A stretch of 64,000 nt of DNA. It comes from Toxonevra muliebris. Taxonomy: Eukaryota; Arthropoda; Insecta; Diptera; Pallopteridae. A program made the position numbers and the translations under genes. A model generated the notes under the pieces. That model was not told the DNA's origin. It did no database searches and saw nothing but the letters and a program-made list of their open reading frames with translations. Where the stretch lies: the NCBI GenBank assembly GCA_963691655.1, contig OY829328.1, positions 7,716,204 through 7,780,203 on the forward strand, in the 5' to 3' direction. Position 1 is the first letter of the stretch, and every line of letters starts with the position of its first letter. Positions 11,105-22,885 of this stretch are shown in pieces.

Positions 11105-14100
11105 ACCAATATCGCATCATCATCAATGCTAAGAATTTCCATATAATTTTATTGTAAGTAAAAAACAACAAATTAAAAAATGATTTCATTGAAATTATAC
11201 ATGCAGAATCCAAACACATAAAATTATAATTTTATAATAATAATACCAATACGAAATTGCATTGTAATCGGTGCACATACAACTTCTTTCATCCAAGCAT
11301 TCATCCATCCATCGAACGTCATGAATGAATAATTTTCAACAATGTCGCCGCCGCATTCTTGGTTTCGTAGAGAAGTAATCAATATTCTGCCATTGTTGTA
11401 AAACCAAATTAAAGTCACACCCTTATTTCTGTACATAAACACAAAAGTATATTACCATATACATAATAATAATATACGAATACGAGAGTAGGTAAAACTA
11501 TACCATAAAATTACAAATTTTGTGGTGACATTAAATTTGCACAAATGATGATTAATGTACATACCTTTAGTGTAATAATAACAATAGCAAAAATAACAGC
11601 AACAAACGGAGAAAAAAAAAAAGAATTATTTTAAAAAAAAATTATGATATAAATAATAAATGTAATCAAGGACAAAAAAGCTAAAATTAACAATTTTGCA
11701 CGACATATTTCTATAACTGCAAAGCACGGGAAGTTTGAGAAAACAAAAATTGACATATAAACGTGCACACATTTATATATACGAGTATGTGTATGTGTAA
11801 GCTTAGTCATTATTTTTATATACTACTTTATCGACTGCATCTAATAATATCGCGTTCATATTCAAATTGTGTCAATTATACTCAATGCGCTTATCGTTGA
11901 CAAACTCCAGCTGTCTGTCTTGCCATAATATAATCTTTCCGCGCCGGCTATAAGTTCGTTCATCTATGTCATTCATATATTTACTAGTTTGCACAAATCT
12001 CAAATCCAGTTTCTGTTTCTGATATGTAAACCAACACTAAATTTTTATTTGCTGCCAGCGGTCAAGTTTCTTGCAGTGCGTTTGCGTCTTAAGTCTTTCG
12101 TTTCGTTAACTTGACTTTTGATTAGATTTTGATCATGTGCACAACGACAACAACAACAACAAATATTTATACGGATACAAGTTATCACACATACATACAG
12201 ACAAATGGAAATTGGTAGCTGTTCCATATTTTCTTTGTATGTAATTCAAGCACTTCAAGTCGACTGCGACAGTCATATCGTATATTTTTATTTTAGTTTA
12301 TATTCGACATTTTGTTTGTTTATGCCAGAGGCCCAGCAAATACAAAAACACAAAACTAGATTAATTGTGTTCTAAATTAGTATTTTCTTGCATTTTTATT
12401 TTTTGGTCTAAAGTTTATTAAGCATTGATTTATTGCTATTGCTTGGTTTATTGTTTACTGGGTTAATGTCATCCGTGGCCTAAAGGATAATTTGCGTAGT
12501 ATTATTTATTTTATATTTCTGCCGGGAAATTAGTAGACATTGTGCTTAGTAGATTTTCAGGTCTATTAAGTTTGGCATAATTTCATTGTGAATTTGTTCT
12601 CATACTTCCAACTAGTTACATGCATGAGGAAGTGAGTAATAATGTAAATATAAGCAAAGATAAATTAATTCAAATTGTATTTCGGAAATTATTAAAATAT
12701 GGAAGTGAAATTTCATTACATTTAAATAAATTCAAGTTGAAAATTTTTAGTTTTAAACTAATACTTCAAACACGGAATAAAGTAAAAGGTAATCTAATGA
12801 TTTCTCTTCGGAATATCATACTAAGGATGAGATTAAAAATAAATATTTATATCAGATATAGAATTCCTGTATGAAAGATAAAATAAATAAATAAATTCTA
12901 AAATATATTACTATATATTCAATTCAATTTATTAAATAAATAATAGTACAATATAATTAATATTTTCGAGTACAAAAATAATAATAAAATGACAAAAAAG
13001 TAAAAATAGCAAAAATATATAAAATAAATAAATAAGCGATGAAAATTTAAATAATATTAAATTAAATTAAGTAGCAAAAATATTTTTTTTTTGTTTTGGT
13101 TATATCTGTGCTTAATAGTTTTCAATAGAAATATTGAAGAAACTATAATTTAAAATTATTTAAAAATTTGCACCAGCTTAACAATTATAATCAAAAATAT
13201 ATGATATAATATTTTCAATCTGAAATCGAGTTCGTCTATTTTTCATTTTCATCACAGATAACATTTATGAAAATTTCTCAAAAATAAATTTAAAAATGAC
13301 AGTGTTGGCCAGAGTAAACCACAGTTTCATAGATCACGAATTCTGGTACCTGTTCAAAAAGTGTGAAATTCTTTTTTCTTAATATATTCGAAATGCAACA
13401 TTAGCCTTAGCAGCTTTTCTATAAAACGAATTTTAAATTCCTTTTTTAAAATCCGAAATTCGGTTGTCGTTTTGCCGCAGAAAGCCAAACTAGATAGAAA
13501 CAGATAGATACTCTGTATGTTGTTATTTTTTAAAAAAAGAAATAAAATTGTTTGCTATTGCTATTCAATAAATGTGCAACATATTCCACGCACACACACT
13601 CACACACTGTAGTCGTTGTGTTCCATGTCACTAGCTTTTCTCTATCAAAGCAAGTAGCAACACTGTAGCTCACACAAACTTTCAAACACTTTTAAACATC
13701 ACTGCTAAGCTTTTTAACAGCTAAACATGTACATCCTGTCCAATATTCAGCTGAATTCTATATTCAATACTGTTTTGTCCATGTCCATTTCAAATGAATT
13801 TTTTACATTCAATGTCTGTACATATAGTTTACAAGTCACGTGAATGAAATTGAAACAAAATGCACATAAATTGGACGTAAGGAACGATGAAAAGAACACA
13901 TCTCTCGCACATAGCGAATACGTTAAATAAAAGCAGCCGGCATATTTAATATTAATGAGTTTTGGTGTACGTAGTTAATGCAGTGCAGCATAGAATGTGC
14001 AGAAATATGTACATGCTATATATTTATGTATGTGTGTGTATGAGTGTGTTCATGTGCACTTAAGTGTAGTGTAAAAAAAAACAGAAACATTTACTTTAAA

Positions 14101-16739
14101 GGTTTAAATTATGCATTGGAAAATGCAACCATATGATATGTATTAGACAGTGGCATACTCAATTCGGTTATGGAGGGGAATTAATTGCTTGCTTTACAGT
14201 TCTGAGTCACTAAGCTCTAATTTTTGCAATTTTTAAGTACGGTTATTAAAACATTTTTCTTTGCACTTTGTGTAGACATAGATTCATAAGTTTTTTTTTT
14301 TTTTATAAAGCTCTCCTGTTTGCACTACGCTCATGTCTTTCTAAACCAACTAGGCTTATAAAATATTCCACATATGTATGGTGTAACATCATCTTTGATG
14401 TCTGCTTGCCTAAGAGGATTACGCCTTTAAACACATATGTACATTCTTGTATGAATGTATGTTGGTATGTATGTATAAATTATATGGCTTTTTAAATGTA
14501 TTGCAAGTGGCAATTTGTTGCTGATATTCTGTGACGTTGTTACTGCAATACAGCAATTGAAAATAGCTAATTTTATATGGAAAATAAAACATTATTCACT
14601 TATTTTCAAAGATATGTTATACTTTATAATATAATATATAAAAATAGATTCAATTGTTTTTAAATTTTTCAACTTGTACCATTTCAAATAATTCAAATTT
14701 AAATGATATGTTTGTGATTTTAATAGCACATTAAAAAAAATTCTGGGTGGTGATGCTCCAATTTCGAATTGTGGGCTTCGTCAGAGTTTGGGTGTATTCT
14801 GGGAAAATATTCTTAAAACTTTCATATTTTTATACAAATTTTACTTATTTTGCTGAGAGTAACATGAATTTTAAAAATGGAAAAATATTTTATCCCACCA
14901 AGCCCCCTATTTCCCTACCAAGAATTTTTTCAATGTGTTGTTTTGAATAACTGATCTTTCAGTTAAAAACGTTTCAGCAACGACGTCTACTGTTGTGTTT
15001 ATGCCCGTTTTTTTAAGATCTGCAGTACGTGCAGTACTCCCATTGTAATTCTTAGTTCATATTCGGTTTGCTTGGAATATTGTTTAGGCTCAGTAGGATG
15101 TTCTACTGCTAATTTCTTAGGTCCTTTATTTGCTTTTATTAGAGTTGATTGCTAATCTTAGATTGGTTTCGAGAATAATTTATTTCATGGCTACTGTTCC
15201 TTGCCAAACACCACTGAATCTGGATGAATCTAAAATCTGACAAAAGTGTCTGAAGATCTTCGATAATTTGATAAATTAGGTTGAAATTATACAAAAAATT
15301 AAGACAGAAAAAAAAATGAGAACACGAAACTAGTCACGATTAAATATTTAGTCATAATCGTAACTAAATGAATTAGTTATTTGTCATTTAATCATTACTC
15401 ACTCACGATGTTATGTATAATTTTAAGCTGAATTTTCTGAAGTATTTGTAAATATCATCGAGTATACTAGCTGATTTAAAGATTTTCTAGGAAGGTGAGA
15501 TTTTAATTTTTTCGATCGAAATTTATATTTGATTGATTGGCCATGCCAGCAATTGAGTTATGAAATTGTTTTTTATGTCAAAATTTCGTTTGTGGTAATT
15601 TATGTTTTTCTTATTATCTGAAGTGGCATGATGAAAATAACTGCAAAATAAAAATTCCATAAATCTAAATTTCCATTTAAAGCGTACTTTATTTTTTAGT
15701 CATTTAAAAAATTGTATATGTTTTGATTTTTGCAATTGCATTACAGCAAGTTTTTAGGATTTGGCTTTTTTTGTATTCCAGACCAAATTTATAGTATGTT
15801 TTCTTAATTTCCCAAATATTGACCATCTCGGCTGTTTTTTACGCCAAGTTGGTTCAAGGAGTAGCTCAAAACTCATACTTCATATTCATATTTACTGCCT
15901 CTTTGATCCTTTTTGTGTTGTGATGGGGTGTGAACAAATGTTTTGTATTGATATTTGAATAATTCGGTCGATGATTTAACAAATATTTATATTTAAGTTT
16001 GAGTCCAAAATTTTTGCAATAACCCTTGAAAAATTATATATTTAGAAAAAGTAATAATATATTTTAAAATAAATTATGTAAGCAAAAATTTGTTATAGAT
16101 AAAAAAACTAAATAAATATTCACAACTTAAATTACACACAGTTCAGAAGTTAATTTATGTTTTAGCAAATAACAAAATGACCAACATTGACAGAAAACAA
16201 CAGCGCTGCGGCGGCAACATAACTAGTAGCAACAACAGGACAACTACAACAACTAAGACAGCGACAACATATTTATTTATGAATTGCATTTGCTGCTGCT
16301 ATTATAGAGTAATGAAAATGTTTTCCATTTCGTTTGGCAATTTCCGCAATTTGTTATAAAATCAAAGTGGGTTGAAAGAAAAATATAGAAGTCAACGAGT
16401 CTCTATAGATATTGAATGTATTTGTATGTGTGTGTAAAAATATAGCCACTATAGCAGTTCAATATTTACGCATGTACTATGTAGTTGCTGTCGTTGTCGT
16501 CATTACTTGTTTGTCAAAGAAAGTGTAGCAATTATTGCTATAGATTTCAATAGTAACAAAAACACGGAAATATTATTATTATTTCCATCATTATTATATT
16601 GTGTATTTTTATGCATTACTTTCTTTGAAGTATGTATATTATAATTAGATCTTTAATTAGTTAACCAAGAACTTCCTGTGAGAAATGTTGTTTTTAAAAC
16701 CAGATTTAGAATTTGGTAGTTTTAATGTTAATTCGTTTA
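11105..16739. other. AT-rich non-coding stretch
   Basis: No gene supported. Holds CAACAACAACAACAAC at 12148-12162, short CA runs near 13590-13610, a GT run near 14030-14050, and a triplet-rich tract at 16230-16265. The small Lys/Ile-rich frame at 12620-12874 has the codon make-up of random AT-rich DNA and no domain. Confidence 0.65.
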
Positions 16740-16935
16740 AGCAATGTCGAACATATACCTTTACTGATTACCAAAAATCTTGCTTAAAAGATCTTTTTTT
16801 ACACTCGAACATTAACCGAAAGAAATGGCTTTCCAAAAATTTCTCTTTTAAGCCGACCCAGAATGTGAGCTGTCGTCCCGTCAACTTCCAAACATATGAG
16901 TGAACGATACTTTGTCTTACTGGGCAGTAGGTACT
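16740..16935 (-). pseudogene. Non-LTR retrotransposon C-terminal relic
   Basis: Read on the minus strand, one frame gives C-L-E-V-D-G-T-T-A-H-I-L-G, followed by R-E-I-F-G-K-P-F-L and a KK-rich stretch. This matches the pattern C-x-E-x-x-E-T-x-x-H-I-L-C then L-G-K-P-x-L seen at the C-terminus of RNase H-bearing non-LTR retrotransposon proteins. Stops and frame breaks make it non-functional. It shares the motif GTCGTCCCGTCA with a second relic near 25790, which supports a common family. Confidence 0.45.
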
Positions 16936-17012
16936 AACTATAAAATCCAAATCAGTTTTAAAATGCCATAAACAAATTTCAACTGTGCTGCGTTTTAAAA
17001 AATTCTTTTATA

Positions 17013-17090
17013 ATTGGGAATGACAAACTTGCAAAGCAGGGTGCAACTCTTGAGGCAGATTCCTCTAAATCGGACTGGCGATTTGACATG
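17013..17090 (+). pseudogene. RNase H C-terminal fragment of a non-LTR retrotransposon
   Basis: The + strand reads IIGNDKLAKQGATLEADSS in one frame. This closely follows the end of the retroelement RNase H domain, usually G-N-E-x-A-D-x-L-A-K-x-G-A, with a short deletion of the E-x-A residues. Only about 25 codons are recognisable before stops. The next 500 bases hold stops in all frames and no clear retroelement sequence. It lies on the strand opposite to the 16740-16935 relic, so it is a separate event. Confidence 0.45.
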
Positions 17091-17952
17091 TAGTTTTAAG
17101 TAATTTGGGGTCGCAGAGCTTGAATCTGAAAACTATTTTGCTCCATCACGTTAGGTTTTCGAGATAACGGTACATGAAATCATGAAAATGGCTTTATTAA
17201 GACTGTACCAGGACATTCTTAATTTATGTTTTATCTTTTTTGGTGTCTAGAGAACAATTGTTTAAAAGAAAAAGAAGCACATTTTTTTTAAATACGAAAA
17301 TTCTCCATCTCAGCTAAATACTCCAAATTTTGATAGTTTTTTAAGTACAGCTTTGAACAATATTACCTACAGGCTAAAGGAATGATAAAAATATTATAGT
17401 GTGTTTCAGAAAAAGTTTGCTTATCAAAAAGTATGTATTTTGAACATCAAAATACCCTCCACCCCCTTGTTCTCAAAAAGTAAAATTTCACATAATTTTC
17501 TTATATTTCTTAAATTAATTTTGTAAAATTCAAAGTAAAGAAACTTTTTAAGATTTTAAATTTTACAAACTTTATTTGAGAAATATATGAAATTGCCAGT
17601 TCGATGGAAAAAACTTAATTTTGTGGGACAGTGTAATTAATTAATTAATAATATATGGAGGAACCAAAATTCATTCCCTTTAGGGGATGAATATACTTTT
17701 CTGAAAACTGAGTTTCTGATAATACTAACAGGTAAAGTCGTGTCAAGTTCCCCTAATAGGTTTAACTAGAGAGAACGAGGCACTGAGAGAGAACGAGTTA
17801 TTAGCAGTAGCGAGTTGGAAGTAATCTCTGCAAAAATAAACCTAAAAAACCTACTTCAAAAAATACATACTTCAAAGTTACTGAGTATAGTGACCAAAAA
17901 GAGTGGGCACACAAATATTTAAAGCATATCACAAGCACTCTGGTGTATGGGA
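17091..17952. other. Non-coding stretch between retroelement relics
   Basis: AT-rich, with no readable frame. A moderately GC-richer part near 17095-17170 could be further decayed repeat sequence. A GAGAGAACGAG motif occurs twice at 17771-17797. Confidence 0.5.
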
Positions 17953-18052
17953 TAGGTTAGGTTAGGTTGGAGTGGCAGCCTTCTGCTTGAAAGCACACTT
18001 AAGCACATAATTAGGCTCATTGTGATACCACAGTACGGCGCGACTCCCCCAT
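17953..18052 (-). mobile_element. 3' UTR and TTAGG-like tail of the RNase H element
   Basis: On the minus strand this follows directly after the stop of the RNase H frame. It contains TGTGGTATCACAATGAGCC, then TTAAGTGTG, then GGCTGCCACTCCAACCTAA, and ends in CCTAACCTAACC. The same three blocks recur in the same order at 57085-57150 (TGTGGTATCACAA, CTAAGTGTG, CAGCCGCTCCAACCTA). The end at 27400-27450 of another copy matches the start of this UTR. These comparisons define the 3' terminus of the family and show that its tail is TAACC-like rather than poly(A). Confidence 0.7.
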
Positions 18053-18880
18053 TTACGGAGTGGAGAACCATGAGGATTCCATAATGAATCTGGCTATGTC
18101 CTTAATATTTACGGATGATAGCTCGGACAGACTAGTAAAGAAAGGTGAGCCCAGGAGTTTTAGTCTCCTCCTGGCCAGGGATGGGCATTCGCACATGAAA
18201 TGGAGGACTGTTTCTTCCTCCTCCTCAGAGCCGCAGCCCCGACAGAAGTCATTGAATGGCAGTCCAAGTCTTGCAGCATGTCTCCCCATTATGCAGTGTC
18301 CCGTGAGCACCGAAGTCGTTATGCTGATGGAGCTTCTGCTTAGGTTGAGTAGCTGTCTAGTACGTCTATTGTACATAGTGGTCCATGTTAGCCTGGTAAT
18401 ACCACAGGTATGCTCCGCTACCCAGGATCTTTTTGCTTCCGCAAGGTAGTTTTGCTTAATGGCTAATTTAATAGACGTAAGAGGGACACCAATGGTGCAG
18501 GAAGGTGATATATCTGTAAGCTGCGAGCCCTGTTTTGCTAACTCGTCGGCATTGCAGTTACCTGAAATATCCATATGTCCAGGGACCCAATATAGGTGGA
18601 CCTGAGAGTGACTCGACAAAATGTTGAGTGAAGATCGGCAGTCGAGAACAAGCTTTGATGTAGTGAAAACACCGGCAAGGGACTTGATTGCTGCTTGGCT
18701 GTCCGTGTAGATGCAGATATTCTTATCGAATGAATCGTTGCGAATAAGCCACTTGGACGCTTGATAGATAGCCATTACTTCCGCCTGAAAGACGCTGCAA
18801 TGGTCAGGAAGTTGGAAGGAGAGTCTGAGATCTAACTTACTTGAGAAGATGCCACAGCCGACTCTTTCATGGGTTAGACT
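18053..18880 (-). pseudogene. Non-LTR retrotransposon RNase H and C-terminal zinc-finger fragment
   Basis: An uninterrupted frame encodes the last part of a retrotransposon polyprotein. It opens with GCGIFSSK and FQAEVMAI, which carries the catalytic Glu. Numbering from the Met at 18775, it continues with IYTDSQAA (Asp25), YWVPGHMDISGN (63-73) and ADELAKQG (Asp77). A zinc-binding C178-x2-C181-x10-H192-x4-C197 motif follows near the end. Motif order and the C-terminal finger fit the I/LOA-like non-LTR elements that carry RNase H. The first catalytic Asp (TDGSK region) is missing: a TGA at 18881-18883 and unrelated sequence lie upstream, so this is a 5'-truncated copy. The absence of internal stops over 276 codons suggests a fairly young insertion. 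Degenerate relatives lie at 26915-27455 and 58372-59050. The + strand open frame over it is only an antisense shadow. Confidence 0.88.
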
Positions 18881-19214
18881 TCAAATATTTTCTAAGAGAA
18901 GATTTTTGTACTTAATAACGTAATACATAGAGCTATTTAATGAACGAGGCAAAATAAATAAAGTCAACATAATCTGTGTCCTTGGAGTTGAAATAGCCGA
19001 TTGTATGGAATGGAAAGCAGTTGCCAAGGCTTACATTGGTTGTAAACCATTTCTAAGTATAAGAACCCACAATAGAAAAAATAAACTTAGAAAGAGGAAA
19101 ACAACGATAGGTATTCCTACTGAGCTCAAACCTCTAAGCTAAGATAATTAAATTTGCTATTGTACTTTATACCAGTCAGCGAAGTCGCTGGATTTTTATT
19201 TATTTGACTATGCT

Positions 19215-19620
19215 AGGGTCGGCATACAGCTCAGTATCATATATTAGGGTGGATTGGATGAGGGATTTATAGAGCAAAGGCCTAATGAACCCGTAGTTAC
19301 GTTATTCACTTGACGGGACTCCTTTTCAAGCATTGAGGCCAATGACGTCAATATCATCAGCATATGCAAGCAATATGACACTGTTGAAAAAGATAGTGCC
19401 TGAGATGTCAACGTTCGCATGCCCAGAAGTTTGAAGAAATCCCATGAAAGACCTTGTCTGAAACCACGTTCGGTATCAGATGGTGTGGAGAGTCAGTTCT
19501 ATTTTGCATAGTCTGATGAGCTACGAAGAGATCCCAAAACCCGACATTACAGTGTAATAATCGGTGAATTCTCCAGTTTTTGGAGTAGAGTGAATATCTG
19601 GTCAAGAGTGGACTTAAGAG
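19215..19620 (-). pseudogene. Reverse transcriptase relic of a non-LTR retrotransposon
   Basis: The minus strand preserves several reverse transcriptase landmarks spread over different frames. STLDQIFTLLQKLE at about 19560-19610 is a common start of the fingers region. RGFRQGLSWDFFKLL near 19440 corresponds to F-R-Q-G-D-x-L-S. LLAYADDIDVIGLNA near 19340-19370 is the catalytic box with Tyr-Ala-Asp-Asp. PLLYKSLIQSTLIYDTE near 19250 corresponds to L-Y-K-T-L-I-R-P-V-L-x-Y-G. Frameshifts and stops separate the blocks, so no enzyme is made. The YADDIDIIG type differs from the Jockey boxes elsewhere in the window. It is therefore a separate family from the adjacent RNase H fragment, despite the shared strand. 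Confidence 0.65.
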
Positions 19621-19879
19621 TTACAGTCAAAACTTAGTTAAAGAAAATAATGATTCAACACAATAAGAAAATTTCTAAGTTTCGCATATGCCCTTGCACG
19701 GTGCGAGAATAGGAAAAATGTTATTGAAGCTTCGTTGCCCGAATAGCAAAATTTTGCAATTTTTCTATTTTTGCACCATGCGAATAAATGTATATCCAAG
19801 ACCTAGAAAATACCTCTAATATTTTATGTGTTCTTTAGGAGTCTGTTGTATATATGTACATTTTTTTTCTTGAAAATTA

Positions 19880-20006
19880 CTCTGACAAAGAAATTCTATC
19901 TTCGAACTTGATTAACTTTACGGAAGAAAGAATGACATGATATTTTTTGTTTTACTTTCTTCCGCAAAGTTGATCAGAATCAAATACAGGATTTTTTTTG
20001 TCAGAG
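19880..20006. repeat. Imperfect ~127-bp palindrome (hairpin)
   Basis: Two inverted arms of about 50 bases flank a spacer of about 25. The outer arms share CTCTGACAAA and the inner arms share AACTTTRCGGAAGAAAG. Mismatches and small bulges occur in between. It may be a tiny foldback MITE or the template of a short hairpin RNA. No target duplication was identified. Confidence 0.65.
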
Positions 20007-22481
20007 CTCTTAAAAAAATACATTCTTACAAAATGGTACGCTCTTCAAAATAAAAATAAAAAACGAAAATTTACTGTAAAAGTTAAATACAAGTGAAAAT
20101 GTTTTATGTACAGAAAAATAATAATCACAAATAATTCTGTGAAGCCAGTAATTGATAAAAATCGCAATAAAAAAAAATTTTTTCCATTCAATTTTTGTTT
20201 TAATTTTTTTTTTTTTCTAAGATTTTCAATTTCCCTTTGCCAAATCAAAACAAAAAAGAAATAAAAACAACCAAAATACCACAAGTTTCTTCAAACCACA
20301 AAAAATTAAACTTAAAAAAAAACTTACTAAACTTTTTGAAATTGCTAAAAACTAAAGACGAAGAGAAGAAATGTGGAATGAACGAAATATATGGCAAGAA
20401 GCCAAAGTTCTTTAGGTCAGTAGAATTTTCTCACACATGCTCCTCCTCGTACGCACACACACACACACAACTTGTGTCTGTTTGTATGTATTGTGTGTAT
20501 GTATGAAACTAATAAAGATGATGTTGAGAAAAAAACTAACCGCAGACAAAAAAAAAAAGATAAGATTTTGTTTTTGGGGTAAGTAAAAGAAGCAGGCAAG
20601 TAATTTAAGATATTATACATACAAACATGAAAAAATTAAAAAGAATGAAAAAGTCACATACTCGTATAGTATATTTTATTGACCACAAGCAAGAGGAAGA
20701 GCTCAAGATATACGCAGTTGAAGACGTCAGGCAAGCAATGAGACTTTGAGTTTGCATGTAAATAATTACAGTATTTTTTTTTTAGATAGAGATTGTGTGT
20801 GTATATTAGAATCAACACAGTATGTAGGTAAGAAAGATATAATTTTCCTTATTTTTTTTTTTTTTTTTTGATATATGTAAGACAAAAGTTCAAAAGTAAA
20901 TAAAATTATAATCTTTTATTTCCGACCCAAGTGAAATTTGTATTTTTTGGCCACTTTAATTTCATTATTACTTTATTGTTTAAAACAAAAAAAAAAAAAT
21001 AGTTGGCAAATGAAATTTGCTTACATTCGAAACGCCAATTAAATAAAAAGTGAAAAGTGTCACTTTCTTCAAACAAATTCAAATTTTTTAGGCAGGCAAA
21101 TTTACTACTTACCTTAAATTAAGCCTAATATTTCATATATATGTATACTACATACATGCATTTTTTTCTTGAAATTAAATAAAAAATAAAAACAGTAATA
21201 AAATTTCACTTTTTCTGAAACTTTACAACTTCCCATTTCTGGCTGTTTGCTAAAAAAAATTCCTTCTACTTCCCTGTTGCTTGATTTTGCTGCTATTCTT
21301 TTAGCTGTTCCTGCGTTTGTGTGTGTGTGTATTGTAAATTTGGGTCACTTGTGACATAATTCCTTACACTATAATATGGCATTGTATAACAAAAGCAAAA
21401 GGAACAACAACAAAAGCAATAACATAAATATTTATCACTTTTCCTGAATTTAAATATTTTTTTCCTAAAATTTTTGTGTTTTTTTTGTTTGTTTATTTGT
21501 TTGTTGGTTTCTTAACAAATTTTTATCTGACACTTTATGATGCTTTACTTTGCATGTATGTATGTGTATGTGTACCTCAGTGTTGCATGCATTTATGAAT
21601 ATAATGCGCCACAACGCTTTAGCCAACACACTCACTGCCGCCAAAAATTGCATTTTTATTGTTGCATTTTTCAATTTTGTAATTTTTTACTTCGCGTGCT
21701 TTTTTTTTTCTTGCTGATTTTTGCTGACATTATCTTCTTTTTACAATCGAAGTTGCCAAAAATAATTCACATTTGAAACGCTTGTGAATTGTTGCTGTAT
21801 TTTTCGGTTGTGTGCTAATTTTTGGTACCTTTTTTGTATGCCACGGTGTTAAGAGGTTAACTGTATACATATATACATACTTATAGATATATTAAAAATA
21901 TATATAAATAAAGGTATGTATGTATATTGAAAGCGAATTTGTTTGAATTTAATATGGAAAAGGCGGATACAAATGAAAGTGTAAGCTCATTGAGTTAATG
22001 ACAAAAATTTGCTTAAAAAGCTCCTGACTTTATGATAGCGTGATTGATATTTCCCAATAAGCAAATAAATCCTTTTTCAAGTCAGTTTTATACTCTTTTT
22101 CTCTCAGGGATTTGTTAATAATTGTATCCACCAGTATGAAAGTCGAAAAGGTTGATCACAAGCTCTCCTTTCTCCGTCCCGATATAAATCTTCAGCCATT
22201 ATGATTATTGTTATGTAAATACAAACGTCAATATATATAGTGGCCACCCCAATCGGCAACAGTATGATAAACGACTTTCAGAAAAAATGGTCTAATTCAT
22301 CCGAACTTGATTTTTGGAGTCGCTCAATCCGGAAAAACCCTCGAGTAACAAGCTTCAAACGAAAGAGATTAATTTTTTTTAAATATATCTACAATATTGG
22401 ATCCCCCACACTGAATTTTGAAATTCTATTTACAGATTCGGTTTCAGCGACCCCAAAAACACCCGAGTACATTTTCTTGTG
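20007..22481. other. AT-rich non-coding stretch
   Basis: No gene supported. Contains poly-T/poly-A tracts (20199-20217, 20852-20869), the CA repeat listed separately, a GT run near 21319-21331 and ATGTATGTGTATGTG at 21556-21570. The frame at 22240-22482 shows no recognisable domain and stops just where a Jockey relic begins. Confidence 0.6.
20454..20469. repeat. (CA)n microsatellite
   Basis: Eight consecutive CA dinucleotides, flanked by further CA/TG-rich sequence. Confidence 0.8.
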
Positions 22482-22885
22482 AAATTTGCCAATGAAACGA
22501 AGTCAATTCAAGTGACATTCACAACGAGAAGAGATATATGTCTCCCTGTTCAACTTAATGGCGTTCAAATACCTCAGTCGGACAAAGCAAAATATTTAGG
22601 AATCCATTTAGACCCGAAATTGACGTGGCAAAGTCAAATTTTTACATAACGTAAAGCACTGGACTTAAAACTTAGAAGTTTTTTTTGGCTTATAAACAAC
22701 AAATCGAAATTGTCATTAAACAACAAAATTTTGCTGTACAAGGCCGTCCATAAGCCCATTTGGACATATAGAATCCAATTACGGTGAACAGCAGCAAAGT
22801 CTAATATAGAAATTCTCTAGCGTTTCCAATCCAAAACTCTTCGCATGATATCCGGTTAATTCCGTCCAAGTTCCTAAAAAATAGT
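22482..22885 (+). pseudogene. Jockey-like retrotransposon 3' part of reverse transcriptase
   Basis: One + frame reads ANETKSIQVTFTTRRD, LNGVQIPQSDKAKYLGIHLD and LTWQSQIFT, a stop, then RKALDLKLRSFFWLI, NNKILLYKAVHKPIWTY and NIEIL-x-RFQSKTLRMISG. This order is that of the thumb and C-terminal region following the catalytic box in Jockey-clade elements, where N-E-x-K-S-x-x-V-T-F-T, Y-L-G-x-x-L-D and K-P-I-W-T-Y-G-I-Q-L-W are conserved. TAA or TGA/TAG stops replace codons near 22647, 22784 and 22819. The region upstream (motifs A to C) is absent, so this is a 5'-truncated, dead insertion. Confidence 0.82.

Noticed and set aside
18060..18449. Open frame of 129 codons on the + strand
   Set aside because: It is antisense to the RNase H/zinc-finger frame on the minus strand, which has clear motifs; the + frame has none.
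20820..20831. TAG|GTAAGA as a ratchet splice site
   Set aside because: No pyrimidine tract upstream; the preceding bases are purine-rich and GT-repeat sequence.
22240..22482. 80-codon frame upstream of the Jockey relic
   Set aside because: No Jockey motif in that frame and no other domain; it ends exactly where the relic begins by chance.
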